From Denitrovibrio acetiphilus DSM 12809 (GTDB lineage Bacteria; Chrysiogenota; Deferribacteres; Deferribacterales; Geovibrionaceae), in the NCBI RefSeq assembly GCF_000025725.1, contig NC_013943.1:1860001-1924000 (forward strand): a stretch of 64,000 nt of DNA, read 5' to 3'. Each line of letters opens with the position of its first letter. The stretch's first letter is position 1. Shown here in pieces: positions 19,354 to 27,988 of this stretch. A program made the translations under genes and the position numbers. The notes beneath the pieces are model-generated. The model saw nothing but the letters and a program-made list of their open reading frames with translations, was not told the origin of the DNA and did no database searches.

Positions 19354-20198
19354 CAGCTTCATATACCCGCATTGCTAAACCAGAGCAGAATATCCGGTAT
19401 TCACTGCCGGCTGGTTTATATTGCTCTAAAATGGCATATACTCTTATCAGTACGTATAAATATTCATTATTTTCTAATATTCAAAAACTTTTCAATTGCT
19501 CCACTTCTTTCACTTGATTAATTTTAAATTCACTCAAATATTAAAACATACCCCAAGCACATACCGATATTTAACGAAACATAATACTATACAATATAAT
19601 ACCTTATCATAATGATACAGATAACTTTTTCCACTATAACACAGCTTAACATATAAACATGAGTTAACACTATATCTGCCTGTCTTTTCATACGAAAAAT
19701 GACTCGCCAAACAGTCATATTTTATGTGAATTTTATTGCACTTTTCATATAGCCTGCATTATTTCACTAAAAGGATATATAGCATCTTAAAATATAAGAA
19801 AGTACCATTATTTTTTAAATATATTTTAAATATAAGTAACTGCAAATAAAAACTTTATCACAAGTCAATATAAGCATATGTCCGGCGATTATGCCCATTG
19901 GTTCATTTTGTTGAGAACATATGTAAGATATCTTAACCAAAACATATTAAAACACATCAATAACTACTCTACTCAACACAGATACACAATAAGCACAGAA
20001 TTTTCACCATAGGTATCATCACGCATTGGGTATTATTTTATAAATAATTAACGTTTCTGACACCATTTTAAAAGAACATCATCAATATTAGAGTATACAT
20101 CTTTTCAGTTAATCTACTATCGGGCTTTATATAATTCATGATATATCTTAATATTCTAATACCGGAATATTAACATGTAGCGTTTTAACGAGAAAGGA
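19354..20198. other. AT-rich stretch of about 0.85 kb without a gene
   Basis: No frame of convincing length or composition is present on either strand. Near the left end an inverted repeat AAACCAG (19377-19383) / CTGGTTT (19411-19417), with CCGG/CCGG inside, may be a transcript end. The rest is very rich in A and T with many short TTAA, TATATT and AAATAT tracts, quite unlike the flanking genes. It ends at the promoter of the rhodanese-cytochrome operon. It may be an upstream control region or decayed DNA. Confidence 0.6.
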
Positions 20199-20228
20199 TT
20201 GACACTGAATCTGTTATGTGATTTTAAT
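20199..20228 (+). promoter_or_regulatory. Sigma-70-type promoter of the rhodanese-porin-cytochrome operon
   Basis: TTGACA (20199-20204), an 18-bp spacer and TTTAAT (20223-20228, 5 of 6 matches to TATAAT). The transcript would start near 20235, giving a leader of about 130 nt that contains the 18-base motif at 20282 and a small hairpin (TAGGG 20334-20338 / CCCTA 20344-20348) just before the ribosome site. Confidence 0.6.
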
Positions 20229-20281
20229 TACACATATGGGTGAGTTGTGAATTTTCAACTTTTAATTCAACCACCAAAAAT

Positions 20282-20299
20282 GTGTGCGGCGGGACAATT
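20282..20299 (+). repeat. 18-base GC-rich motif, copy 1 (sense in the ext-like operon leader)
   Basis: GTGTGCGGCGGGACAATT stands out in very AT-rich surroundings, 67-84 bp upstream of the rhodanese-lipoprotein start. Its exact reverse complement occurs at 28018-28035 in the leader of the Psr-like operon. The identity stops after 18 bases on both sides. I noticed no third copy in the window by eye. Confidence 0.85.
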
Positions 20300-20365
20300 T
20301 GATCTTCCGAACTTTTCTAACCAAAATATGGAATAGGGTTATGCCCTAAAAACGGAGGAACGATC

Positions 20366-21793
20366 ATGAAGCTTTCCTGGTTAAGAAAAGCAAAGGTATT
20401 CTCAGTCTATGTTGTTGTGATCTCTTTTATTACAATAGCAGTCGGTTGTGGCGGCGGTGGTTCATATGACGCCCCAGACTCACAATCAGCAACCCCGATA
20501 TGGTGGGACACTTACGACCAGCCCGCCAGTGCAGTTGTTTCTGCTTCTGACGTTGCCGGCTGGATAGCCAACGGCAATGTTACTGCGTCCGGAGACCCTG
20601 TCGTTATCCTTGATGTGCAGACAGATTTTTCAGATACAGCAGCGAACAGAATCATAGGCTCTACCTCAATAGAAGACATCGAAGCTTTCACTATTTTCGA
20701 TTACAGAGCTGAGGGACCTATAGATACAGTAGCCATAAACGATACTTCCGCAAAAATGGTTCCGAAAGGTACAACTATTGATGCAATGCTTCAGGATCTG
20801 GGCGTAACACATGACACAGTAATTGTCTTAACCAGTGCTGCATCAGGCAACGGAGTATGGAACTTAACCCGCGGCTGGTGGATGCTTTACTACTGGGGAC
20901 TCGCAGAAACAAAAATCAAAATACTTGACGGCGGCGTAGCAGCTCTCGCAGCAGCCGATCCGACTCTTGTTAACACTACAGCAGAATCAGTTGACCCTGC
21001 TGACTCAGTTTTCTCTGTCAAAGATTTACCAGGACTCCATACATCTTCAAGAGTATCCACTACACAGGTTATCAACTACGCAAGATCAGGGTCTGCTAAG
21101 ATCATTGACGCAAGAGGCTCTTCCGGTACATCCGGTGTGGCTTTCGGCGGCAGAATAGACGGCGCCATAGTAGCTGGTGATGCCGGCATAGGCGGCGGCG
21201 ACCTTGTCAACGCAGACGGTACATTTAAAACCAAAGCTGAAATGCAGGCAGCATTTGACAACGCAGGCATATCAGCAAACGACAGAATAATTGTACATTG
21301 CTTCTCAGGCTACTCAGCAACTCCTATCTATTTCTTCATTAAAGAAGTAATGGAGTATGAAAATGTTGCTCTTTATGACGGTTCATGGTCTGCATGGTCT
21401 GCACACTCTGCTTTCACTCCTGTTGCAGCGACATACATTGACGGCGCTACAACTATACACTGGGACGGATCTCAGTTCGTTCAGACAGTTGCAGACACTG
21501 TAGTACCAACAACAGACATCACACAGGGCGGGGTTCTAGAAGCTGATACAAATGCAGGCATGCTAGCTTACGACACCGTAAGACTCTCTAAAGATATACT
21601 CTTTAAGGCTGTCTCAGCATGGCAGGATGCGTATGGCAACACAACATTCACTGTTAATACTGAATACACCGGCTCTGGTACAGAACTGGCAACAGAAGAC
21701 GTTGAATATGTAACTTCTGACGATGTTACAGGTGATGACTCTTCCGGTGACGGTGAAGATGTTGTTGTATCACCCGATACCGGCGGATGTTAA
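20366..21793 (+). CDS. Rhodanese-like lipoprotein with two rhodanese domains (ExtH-like)
   Basis: A 475-residue lipoprotein. The signal peptide ends in a lipobox with Cys28 (AVGC), followed by a glycine stretch. Two rhodanese domains follow. The second has the catalytic loop CFSGYSA with Cys312, close to the CxSGxTA loop of thiosulfate/mercaptopyruvate sulfurtransferases. The matching position of the first domain (TSAASGNG) lacks cysteine, as in classical two-domain rhodaneses. An acidic tail ends in a lone C-terminal cysteine. A GGAGGA ribosome site precedes the ATG. With the porin, small protein and two cytochromes downstream, the order matches what I recall of Geobacter extHIJKL, where ExtH is a rhodanese-like lipoprotein. 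Likely role: sulfur- or selenium-handling at the outer or inner membrane. Confidence 0.85.
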   Translation: MKLSWLRKAKVFSVYVVVISFITIAVGCGGGGSYDAPDSQSATPIWWDTYDQPASAVVSASDVAGWIANGNVTASGDPVVILDVQTDFSDTAANRIIGSTSIEDIEAFTIFDYRAEGPIDTVAINDTSAKMVPKGTTIDAMLQDLGVTHDTVIVLTSAASGNGVWNLTRGWWMLYYWGLAETKIKILDGGVAALAAADPTLVNTTAESVDPADSVFSVKDLPGLHTSSRVSTTQVINYARSGSAKIIDARGSSGTSGVAFGGRIDGAIVAGDAGIGGGDLVNADGTFKTKAEMQAAFDNAGISANDRIIVHCFSGYSATPIYFFIKEVMEYENVALYDGSWSAWSAHSAFTPVAATYIDGATTIHWDGSQFVQTVADTVVPTTDITQGGVLEADTNAGMLAYDTVRLSKDILFKAVSAWQDAYGNTTFTVNTEYTGSGTELATEDVEYVTSDDVTGDDSSGDGEDVVVSPDTGGC

Positions 21794-21817
21794 GAAGAAT
21801 TAACGGAGTAAATCATT

Positions 21818-23020
21818 ATGTTTAGAAATAAAATACTACTGACAGCCCTGCTGATTGTATTATCAGCCTCATCTGCTATGGCTTTTAAGCCTATTGATCT
21901 TGGTGACGGGCATTATCTGAAATTTTTCTATGATGCTCAGTTCGGCTATACCGGACGTAATACAGGAAGCGGTGACGAAGGCGAAGATTCCACAAACGAA
22001 TTCAATTTCCGAAGAAACCGCGTCGGCTTTATCGGCACCTACAACGAAAAGCTCAGCTTTTATGTACAGACCGAATACATCGAAGACAAAAACATCAGTC
22101 CTCTCTATGTTGATGTTTCTGATGATGACGACAAAAACTTTTATCTGCTCGACGCACAGATCAGGTACAAAGTTAACGGGAATCTCGATGTTGTACTCGG
22201 TAAATTCAAACACTCACTTACAAGAGAAAATCTTGAAGGGTGCTTTAACCCTCTGACCCTCGACCGCTCTCACTTCGTCTATGCTCCTTTTAAAACAAGC
22301 AGAGACAAGGGTATCGGTGTCAGGTATGAAGTCGCTGAAGGGCTTCTTCAGTTCAGAGGCGAAATCCAGGAAGGACGCACAGGTGACGAAGGTAACGGTT
22401 CTCCTGACCCCGGCTCTAATCTCAGATATACCGGTCGTGTTCATCTCTCTCTGCTGGATAAAGAGAGAGGTTATGGATACAAAGGAACATATTTCGGAAA
22501 GAAGAAAATCCTTACAGTCGGTGGCTCTGCACAGTATGAAGCAGACGCTGTTTATGGCGACACAGTGGATAAAACTGACAAAAAGGACTATGTGGCATAT
22601 TCTGCTGACATATTCGCAGAATACCCTACAGACCTGGGTACTTTCACTGCATCCGCTGCATATCTGGAAATTGACTTTGATGACGCATACAAAGGCGCAA
22701 ACCCTGACTCCAACTCTTACGGTCTTAACGGTGAGAGAAAAGGGCAATATTTCAAAGCAGCATACATGCTTCCTCAACCTGTCGGGCCCGGGCTTGTGCA
22801 GATATTCGGAAGGTATGACAATTTTGAATTTGCAAACCTTAACGGCTTCTATGATAACGAAGTTGACTTCTACGCAGGCGGCATAAACTACTACCTCAAC
22901 GAAGACAAATTGAAAATCACAGCTCAGTATTCACAGGTTACTTTCGAAGATGAAAGAGGCACTGATACTAATATGCAGGACTTCTCAACATTTGAGCTTT
23001 ACCTGCAAGTAAGATTTTAG
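21818..23020 (+). CDS. Outer-membrane beta-barrel porin (ExtI-like / OprO-P-like)
   Basis: A 400-residue exported protein. The signal peptide (residues 1-22) ends AMA. The mature chain has alternating hydrophobic/polar strands with many aromatic residues and Asp/Glu-rich loops. It ends in ...FELYLQVRF, the terminal phenylalanine that BAM recognises. EFNFRRNRVGFIGTYNEKLS resembles the start of phosphate-selective porin (OprO/OprP-type) barrels. It lies 24 bp after the rhodanese lipoprotein with GGAG before the start. In Geobacter the porin at this position (ExtI) has been linked to selenite/tellurite uptake as I recall; here that is an inference from gene order. Confidence 0.87.
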   Translation: MFRNKILLTALLIVLSASSAMAFKPIDLGDGHYLKFFYDAQFGYTGRNTGSGDEGEDSTNEFNFRRNRVGFIGTYNEKLSFYVQTEYIEDKNISPLYVDVSDDDDKNFYLLDAQIRYKVNGNLDVVLGKFKHSLTRENLEGCFNPLTLDRSHFVYAPFKTSRDKGIGVRYEVAEGLLQFRGEIQEGRTGDEGNGSPDPGSNLRYTGRVHLSLLDKERGYGYKGTYFGKKKILTVGGSAQYEADAVYGDTVDKTDKKDYVAYSADIFAEYPTDLGTFTASAAYLEIDFDDAYKGANPDSNSYGLNGERKGQYFKAAYMLPQPVGPGLVQIFGRYDNFEFANLNGFYDNEVDFYAGGINYYLNEDKLKITAQYSQVTFEDERGTDTNMQDFSTFELYLQVRF

Positions 23021-23031
23021 GAGTATAAAGT

Positions 23032-23253
23032 ATGAAAAAGAAGGTTATTATCACTATTGCAGCAGCTATGCTTGTATTTTCCGGAATTGCTTATGCAGCA
23101 GTCAAATCGTCTAAAGGCAAAGTTGTAAGTATGGACGGAAACAAAGTCACTATCGAACTCGACAGAAGCATCGATGTTAAAGCCGGAGACAAAGTCAAAG
23201 TGGAAGCACTTGGCGGTGGCTCTAAGCCAGGCTTTCAGCTTCAGGGTTGCTAA
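23032..23253 (+). CDS. Small periplasmic protein (ExtJ position)
   Basis: A 73-residue exported protein. The signal peptide (1-22) ends AYA. A mature domain of about 50 residues follows, with a beta-rich repeat (GKVVSMDGNKVTIELD, then AGDKVKVEAL) that looks like a small SH3/KOW- or OB-like barrel, and a glycine-rich tail ending in Cys73. It lies 11 bp after the porin with AGGAG upstream. A terminator follows. The lone C-terminal cysteine parallels that of the rhodanese lipoprotein. Function unknown; the context suggests an accessory of the porin-cytochrome system. Confidence 0.75.
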   Translation: MKKKVIITIAAAMLVFSGIAYAAVKSSKGKVVSMDGNKVTIELDRSIDVKAGDKVKVEALGGGSKPGFQLQGC

Positions 23254-23266
23254 TCAGACAACAACA

Positions 23267-23292
23267 GGCGGAGAAATTCTCTCCGCCTTTTT
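23267..23292 (+). terminator. Rho-independent terminator inside the ext-like cluster
   Basis: GGCGGAGA (23267-23274) and TCTCCGCC (23280-23287) form a perfect 8-bp stem with a 5-nt loop, followed by TTTTT. It separates the lipoprotein-porin-small protein part from the two cytochrome genes, so the latter may be expressed at a different level. Confidence 0.9.
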
Positions 23293-23295
23293 CCC

Positions 23296-23324
23296 TTCTC
23301 TTTATATAGAAATATTCTTATAAT
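23296..23324 (+). promoter_or_regulatory. Possible promoter for the two multiheme cytochrome genes
   Basis: TATAAT (23319-23324) is perfect; the matching -35, TTCTCT (23296-23301) at 17 bp, is poor. Because a strong terminator lies directly upstream, a separate promoter is expected here. It may need an activator. Confidence 0.4.
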
Positions 23325-23350
23325 ACATTATCAATTCAGGGAGTCTCTGC

Positions 23351-25207
23351 ATGCTTAAGTACATTGCGGCGTTTCTGCTACTTTTATCCGTACTGTCTGC
23401 TTTTGTCTTCTACACACCTGCCGCAACAGACAGCAAAGGCTGTGAAGCATCTGAATGCCACGCCGGAATAGAACACCTTTCAGACAACCATAAGCTGGAG
23501 TGCATAACCTGTCATGGGGGAGATGAAAAAACTGAAAATAAAGAAATCGCCCACAAAGATATGCTTGGCGGACGGAATCCGTCTGACCACAAAGTGTGGG
23601 ACAAAACATGCGGCTCATGCCACCAATACCAGCTTGACCGCGTAAGCACAACTCTTATGTACACTGCAACAGGGATGATAAAAAACTCTCAGCAGGCTTG
23701 GGATGACTATCAGGGCGACCTATACAGTGCCCACGGGACAACGGGGTATAACCAAGACGGAAACTCCGTCGAACACCCTCCTGTCAGTGAACTTGACGAA
23801 CTTTCAGGCGAACTTTACAGAAAGTTCTGCTCATCCTGCCACATCGGCTATGACAAACTTCAGGGATACAGGGCACATCATTCATCCGGTTGTGCAGCCT
23901 GTCATTTCAACCATTCAGACGATGGCTCATACGAAGGGAATGACCAGACCATAAAAGGCAAATCCCCCTACCCTGAAAAGCACATAATTGACCCGCTCCC
24001 CGGCAACGACGTATGCCTGACCTGCCACAACAGAAGCGGTAGAATAGCTTTGTCTTATGAGGGACTTTACGACGGCAACAACTCTCTGGTTCCTACTCAG
24101 CACGGCTACCCGGGACCTGACCTAATCGACGGTGTCCGCAACGTACGCCATATGGAAGCAGACATTCATCACGAAAAAGGGATGGAATGCATCGACTACC
24201 ACACATCAAGGGACATTATGGGCGACGGCTACATGTATGAAAACATGTATATGCAGATCGAAACTACATGTGAAGACTGCCACGGGACAAAAGACAAACT
24301 TCCGGAAACATCTATGATAACTAAAGAAAACGATGAGCCGGTGAGAGAATCCGCAAACTATGCATTCAAAAATAAATTCGGTGACGAAATGGTTCTAACG
24401 TCCAAAGGGCGTATGTATTCCAATGTAAAAAAAGAAAATGATAAATTCTTCCTTTATACCAAACGCAAAGGGAAGAAGTTAGAAATAAAGACGATCGCAG
24501 GCGGAGATGAACACTCCATGCACGGACACGACCGTATGGAATGCTATACATGTCACTCCAAAACCGTAATACAGTGCTACGGATGCCACACATCATACGA
24601 TGAGCGTGAAAAAATGTTCGACTTAATCAAAGGTGAGGCTACCGACGGAGCTTTCAGCGAGAAAGAGGACTTCCGTTCATTCTTCCCGTTCCCTCTAGGG
24701 CTTAATCAGCGCGGCAAAATATCGTCAGTCACACCCGGCTGCCAGACATTCCTTACCCATATCGATAAGGACGGGGAAGTTATAAAAGATGAACATATCT
24801 TCAATTACAGAGGGGATAAAAAGTTCAAATTTGCCCCTTTCTATAGCCATAATACAGGACAGAAAGCGGTTGACTGCATAACCTGCCACACAGACCTTGC
24901 TTTTGCCGGTTTTGGTCAGGGGCTCGTCTCCGCTGCAAACGGCAACATTACAAGCTCTTACTTATGTGAGAAGTGCGACAAACCTCTGGACGCTCTTTAT
25001 TCCGTTATTAACGGAAAACTTTCGGTAACCTCAGACATAGTTCGCGATCACTCACGACTGCTGAACACAAGCGAGATCACTAAAATGTTAAAGGCAAACA
25101 CTTGTATCGTATGCCATCAGAAAGCTGAAAAACGTATTTACAACAAAGAGATAAACTATGAAAAAATTCTTAATGACAGCGTGCATAAGCCTCTTCTTTC
25201 TGACTAG
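23351..25207 (+). CDS. Multiheme c-type cytochrome, about 10-11 haems (ExtK position)
   Basis: A 618-residue exported cytochrome with an N-terminal hydrophobic segment (about residues 3-22) that acts as signal peptide or anchor. I count ten CXXCH sites (CITCH, CGSCH, CSSCH, CAACH, CLTCH, CEDCH, CYTCH, CYGCH, CITCH, CIVCH) and one CX4CH site, CEASECH, near the N-terminus. Two near-miss sites occur: CIDYH at residues 280-284, where Tyr283 replaces the second cysteine, and CEKCD without histidine. It shares DIHHEKGM and the MECYTCHS element with the next cytochrome, so the two are related. Likely role: electron transfer across the periplasm or outer membrane. Confidence 0.9.
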   Translation: MLKYIAAFLLLLSVLSAFVFYTPAATDSKGCEASECHAGIEHLSDNHKLECITCHGGDEKTENKEIAHKDMLGGRNPSDHKVWDKTCGSCHQYQLDRVSTTLMYTATGMIKNSQQAWDDYQGDLYSAHGTTGYNQDGNSVEHPPVSELDELSGELYRKFCSSCHIGYDKLQGYRAHHSSGCAACHFNHSDDGSYEGNDQTIKGKSPYPEKHIIDPLPGNDVCLTCHNRSGRIALSYEGLYDGNNSLVPTQHGYPGPDLIDGVRNVRHMEADIHHEKGMECIDYHTSRDIMGDGYMYENMYMQIETTCEDCHGTKDKLPETSMITKENDEPVRESANYAFKNKFGDEMVLTSKGRMYSNVKKENDKFFLYTKRKGKKLEIKTIAGGDEHSMHGHDRMECYTCHSKTVIQCYGCHTSYDEREKMFDLIKGEATDGAFSEKEDFRSFFPFPLGLNQRGKISSVTPGCQTFLTHIDKDGEVIKDEHIFNYRGDKKFKFAPFYSHNTGQKAVDCITCHTDLAFAGFGQGLVSAANGNITSSYLCEKCDKPLDALYSVINGKLSVTSDIVRDHSRLLNTSEITKMLKANTCIVCHQKAEKRIYNKEINYEKILNDSVHKPLLSD

Positions 25208-26420
25208 TGCAGGACTAGCCGCAGATAAAAATGATAAAAACGATAAAAACTGCGCCCTATGCCACGACCAGCACTCGTCAGGAGCCCATAAAAATCTCGA
25301 ATGTGTTGAATGTCACAGTCAGAACAGCGAACACTTTGATAAAGCGGCTAATTTCGCAACAGAAGCTAAAGGCTGTCTGAGTTGTCACGAAAACTACAGC
25401 GGTATGATGCATTCTGCCATGGTACACAGGGAAAGTGAAAAAAAGTTTGTTCATAAAACATTTAACGGTATAGACAACAACTTTTATGACAAAAACTGTA
25501 AAAACTGCCATGTGACTTCATGCACTGACTGCCACCAAAAGGGAGACGCACACGAGATCACTAAGCCGGATACGGACACATGCCAGAAGTGCCACAGAGA
25601 CTACTACATCGGCATAGAATACACCGGACTGGGGCAGAGAGAAGATCATGAACGTTACGATAGAGGTATTGAGCAAAATGGTTCAAAGTACGCATCCATG
25701 CTACCTGATATACACCACGAAAAAGGGATGAACTGCTCAGACTGCCACTCAATGGAAAGCCTTGCAAAAGGACAAGTTTCTTCTAAGAGTTGCACAGACT
25801 GTCACACACCAGACAAAAGTATTATAGAGCATTCTATCGCCGCTCATATGGAAAAGATGGAGTGCTACACCTGTCACTCCGCATGGGCAAATCAGGAGTA
25901 TGGAACCTTCTGGATAAAGCTTGAAGATACAGCCTTTGATGAATATTTCCGCTGGGTCAAACGCCCTCACATAGATTACGCAAAGAGCAGTCACACAAAA
26001 GAATACACAAAATTCCCCATAGCTGTTAACAAAGCAGGCAAATATTCCCCTATCCGTCCGGAGTACATAACATTCCTGACACATGTGAAAGGCGACAAAG
26101 TTCAGGGGACAGAAAACCGGATGATCTCTAACTTTTACAAGGCGGTATTCCCCCATACTATCAGGCGTGAAACTGTCACATGCGAGCAGTGCCACAAAAC
26201 CCCGAAACGATTCATGAGAGAAACCAGACAGGAGAGAATATTTGACCTTCAAAAAGACGGACTGATGGTTGACAGCTTTTATAACATGCGATGGTACCGG
26301 TTAAGTAACGGCAGGTTTGCTGATGATGACGAGTTCGAACGCATCATGACAGAAAGTCCAGAATACCAAAAACTTATCGTTAAAAAATGGCAGCAGATAA
26401 TCAAATCATTAAGTAACTGA
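25158..26420 (+). CDS. Decaheme c-type cytochrome (ExtL position)
   Basis: A 420-residue exported cytochrome. The signal peptide (1-21) ends GLA. Ten CXXCH sites are present: CALCH, CVECH, CLSCH, CKNCH, CTDCH, CQKCH, CSDCH, CTDCH, CYTCH, CEQCH. It shares DIHHEKGM and MECYTCHS with the upstream cytochrome, but here the site after GM is intact (CSDCH). No lipobox is seen. The start lies 50 bp inside the upstream gene, in another frame, preceded by AGAGATA; this overlap implies translational coupling. After its stop come about 190 bp without a gene and then the IS element. Confidence 0.9.
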   Translation: MKKFLMTACISLFFLTSAGLAADKNDKNDKNCALCHDQHSSGAHKNLECVECHSQNSEHFDKAANFATEAKGCLSCHENYSGMMHSAMVHRESEKKFVHKTFNGIDNNFYDKNCKNCHVTSCTDCHQKGDAHEITKPDTDTCQKCHRDYYIGIEYTGLGQREDHERYDRGIEQNGSKYASMLPDIHHEKGMNCSDCHSMESLAKGQVSSKSCTDCHTPDKSIIEHSIAAHMEKMECYTCHSAWANQEYGTFWIKLEDTAFDEYFRWVKRPHIDYAKSSHTKEYTKFPIAVNKAGKYSPIRPEYITFLTHVKGDKVQGTENRMISNFYKAVFPHTIRRETVTCEQCHKTPKRFMRETRQERIFDLQKDGLMVDSFYNMRWYRLSNGRFADDDEFERIMTESPEYQKLIVKKWQQIIKSLSN

Positions 26421-26594
26421 CATGCCTGACAAAACACGTACCTATAACTATTATTGAATATACCTATAGCGATTTGTCATAACGTTAAGAGGCACCCAAA
26501 AATAACGAATTTGATTATCTAAAATGTACAAATATCTTACAAGCACAGGTAGACATGCAGTATTCATTAAGCAAATAGAATAAACATAATCCCA

Positions 26595-26600
26595 TTGACA
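26595..26600 (+). promoter_or_regulatory. TTGACA -35 box separated from its -10 by the IS element
   Basis: TTGACA lies 8 bp before the left target-site copy. If the element and one copy of the 8-bp duplication are removed, this box comes to lie exactly 17 bp upstream of TAGAGT (27989-27994), which faces the Psr-like operon. This is therefore the probable stranded -35 of the original promoter. Confidence 0.45.
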
Positions 26601-26608
26601 TAAGCTCA

Positions 26609-26616
26609 TATTCGTA
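26609..26616. repeat. Target-site duplication, left copy
   Basis: TATTCGTA directly abuts the left end of the IS256-family element. An identical 8-mer directly abuts the right end at 27980-27987. Eight or nine bp is the usual duplication size for this family. Confidence 0.85.
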
Positions 26617-27979
26617 GGTACCGTCAAGATAGTTTCGCAAATTCCCTTTTGCCGTTTGGTAGCTTTCAACTAGCCAGCAACTGAATCCATCTCTATATCT
26701 CCGGCTTCAGTAAAATATTTCATACTCATATAACGTTTAGTTCCCCACTGGGTTCCAGCTACATGACGCAGCCTGGCACAAACAAGCATCAAAGCCGAGT
26801 TTCCGTCAGGAAATGTACCTACCACACGAGTCCGACGCCGTATCTCCCTATTCAACCGCTCAATCACATTATTAGTACGAATCTTAAGCCAGTGAGCATA
26901 GGGGAAAGTCATGTAAGTCAGAGTCTCCTCGATACTGTCTTCAACTTTTTTAGCGGCTTCCCTTAGCTTCATATCACGAAGTTTCTGTGCAACAGCCTGC
27001 GCTTTCTCAAGGGCAGCTTCTTTGCTCTCCTGGGCGTGTATTGCTTTAAGCATTGCTGCCACAGCTCTCACCTTGGTTCTCGGTGTTACAGAAAATACAT
27101 TTCTGTAAAAGTGAACCGTACAGCGCTGGTACTTGGCATCCGGATAGACTTCGCTGACAGCATCAACAAGCCCCAAACACTTGTCTCCTATAAAAAGCTG
27201 AACACCCTTCAAACCTCGTTCTTTAAGATCACAGAGAAAGTTCTTCCAGCTCTCTTTATCCTCTTTCATACCCTCTGATGCGCCGATCACTTCACGATAG
27301 CCTTCTTCATTTACAGCTATAGCTACAAGCACAGCAACGTTCTCATATGAACCACCCCAGTTGCGCTTGAGATATATGCCATCAAGATAAACATAGGGAT
27401 AGCTGCACTTCAGTCTCCTGTTGCGCCAATCATCTATGTGAACATAAACCTTCTTGTTAAGCTCACTGATGGTGCTCGGAGATACTTTAGTACCCCACAA
27501 CGCCTCTGTTATATCTTCTACTCGGCGAACTGATACGCCGGCAAGATACATCTCTATAAGAGCTTCTTCTACTGAGCTCTCACGGCGGCGATAGCGTTCA
27601 ATAATGGCTGTTTCGAAAGTTACTCCCTTAAGCTTGGGAACTTTCAGTTTAACATCACCTGAGCTTGTCAAAAGATTCCGTTCATAGTGACCTGAACGAT
27701 AACCGTTACGGTTCTCAGTACGTTCATATTTAGCGGCGTTTGTCAAAGCCTGGGCTTCCTGTTCAAGCAGGTTATTAAGTGTTTCTTCTACACTGTTGCG
27801 GACAAGTTCCTGTAACTCGCCCTTTATGGCACCTTCGTTCAGGTGTATAATCTTCTCATCGGACATGGCCTTTGCCTCCTTTGGTGAATTTGTCTGGTAA
27901 CGTATTCTACCAAAACGGCGGCGGCCTTGTCCGTTTATAAAGCCGCTATCATAATTTGCGAAACTTATCGTACCTTATC
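26617..27979 (-). mobile_element. Complete IS256-family insertion sequence (1363 bp)
   Basis: The element is bounded by 27-bp imperfect inverted repeats (26617-26643 and 27953-27979). They match at 18 of 27 positions, including the 13-base inner block AGTTTCGCAAATT, and are flanked by the 8-bp direct repeat TATTCGTA. It carries one intact transposase gene, transcribed away from the Psr-like operon. Size, ends, duplication length and transposase agree with IS256 (Mutator-type) elements. The intact ends and perfect duplication suggest a fairly recent insertion. Confidence 0.92.
26670..27866 (-). CDS. IS256-family transposase
   Basis: A 398-residue, full-length transposase. The catalytic residues sit in the family contexts YLDGIYLKR (first Asp), FIGDKCLGLVDA (second Asp) and NNVIERLNREIRRRTRVVG (Glu). 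The block DAKYQRCTVHFYRNV is a hallmark of the family. The N-terminal quarter carries the usual NGYRSGHYERNLLT and KVPKL segments. AAAGGAGG precedes the ATG. No frameshift or stop is seen, so it is probably active. Confidence 0.97.
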   Translation of the reverse strand: MSDEKIIHLNEGAIKGELQELVRNSVEETLNNLLEQEAQALTNAAKYERTENRNGYRSGHYERNLLTSSGDVKLKVPKLKGVTFETAIIERYRRRESSVEEALIEMYLAGVSVRRVEDITEALWGTKVSPSTISELNKKVYVHIDDWRNRRLKCSYPYVYLDGIYLKRNWGGSYENVAVLVAIAVNEEGYREVIGASEGMKEDKESWKNFLCDLKERGLKGVQLFIGDKCLGLVDAVSEVYPDAKYQRCTVHFYRNVFSVTPRTKVRAVAAMLKAIHAQESKEAALEKAQAVAQKLRDMKLREAAKKVEDSIEETLTYMTFPYAHWLKIRTNNVIERLNREIRRRTRVVGTFPDGNSALMLVCARLRHVAGTQWGTKRYMSMKYFTEAGDIEMDSVAG

Positions 27980-27987
27980 TATTCGTA
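27980..27987. repeat. Target-site duplication, right copy
   Basis: TATTCGTA, identical to 26609-26616, directly follows the right inverted repeat of the element. Confidence 0.85.
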
Positions 27988-27988
27988 A

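Noticed and set aside
20334-20348. Small hairpin before the rhodanese gene considered as a cyclic-di-GMP (GEMM) riboswitch
   Set aside because: The consensus segments of GEMM are absent. It is only a 5-bp stem next to the ribosome site.
26451-26669. 72-codon minus-strand frame next to the IS element
   Set aside because: It runs across the IS end into AT-rich spacer, has no ribosome site and no protein-like composition. It is a chance frame.
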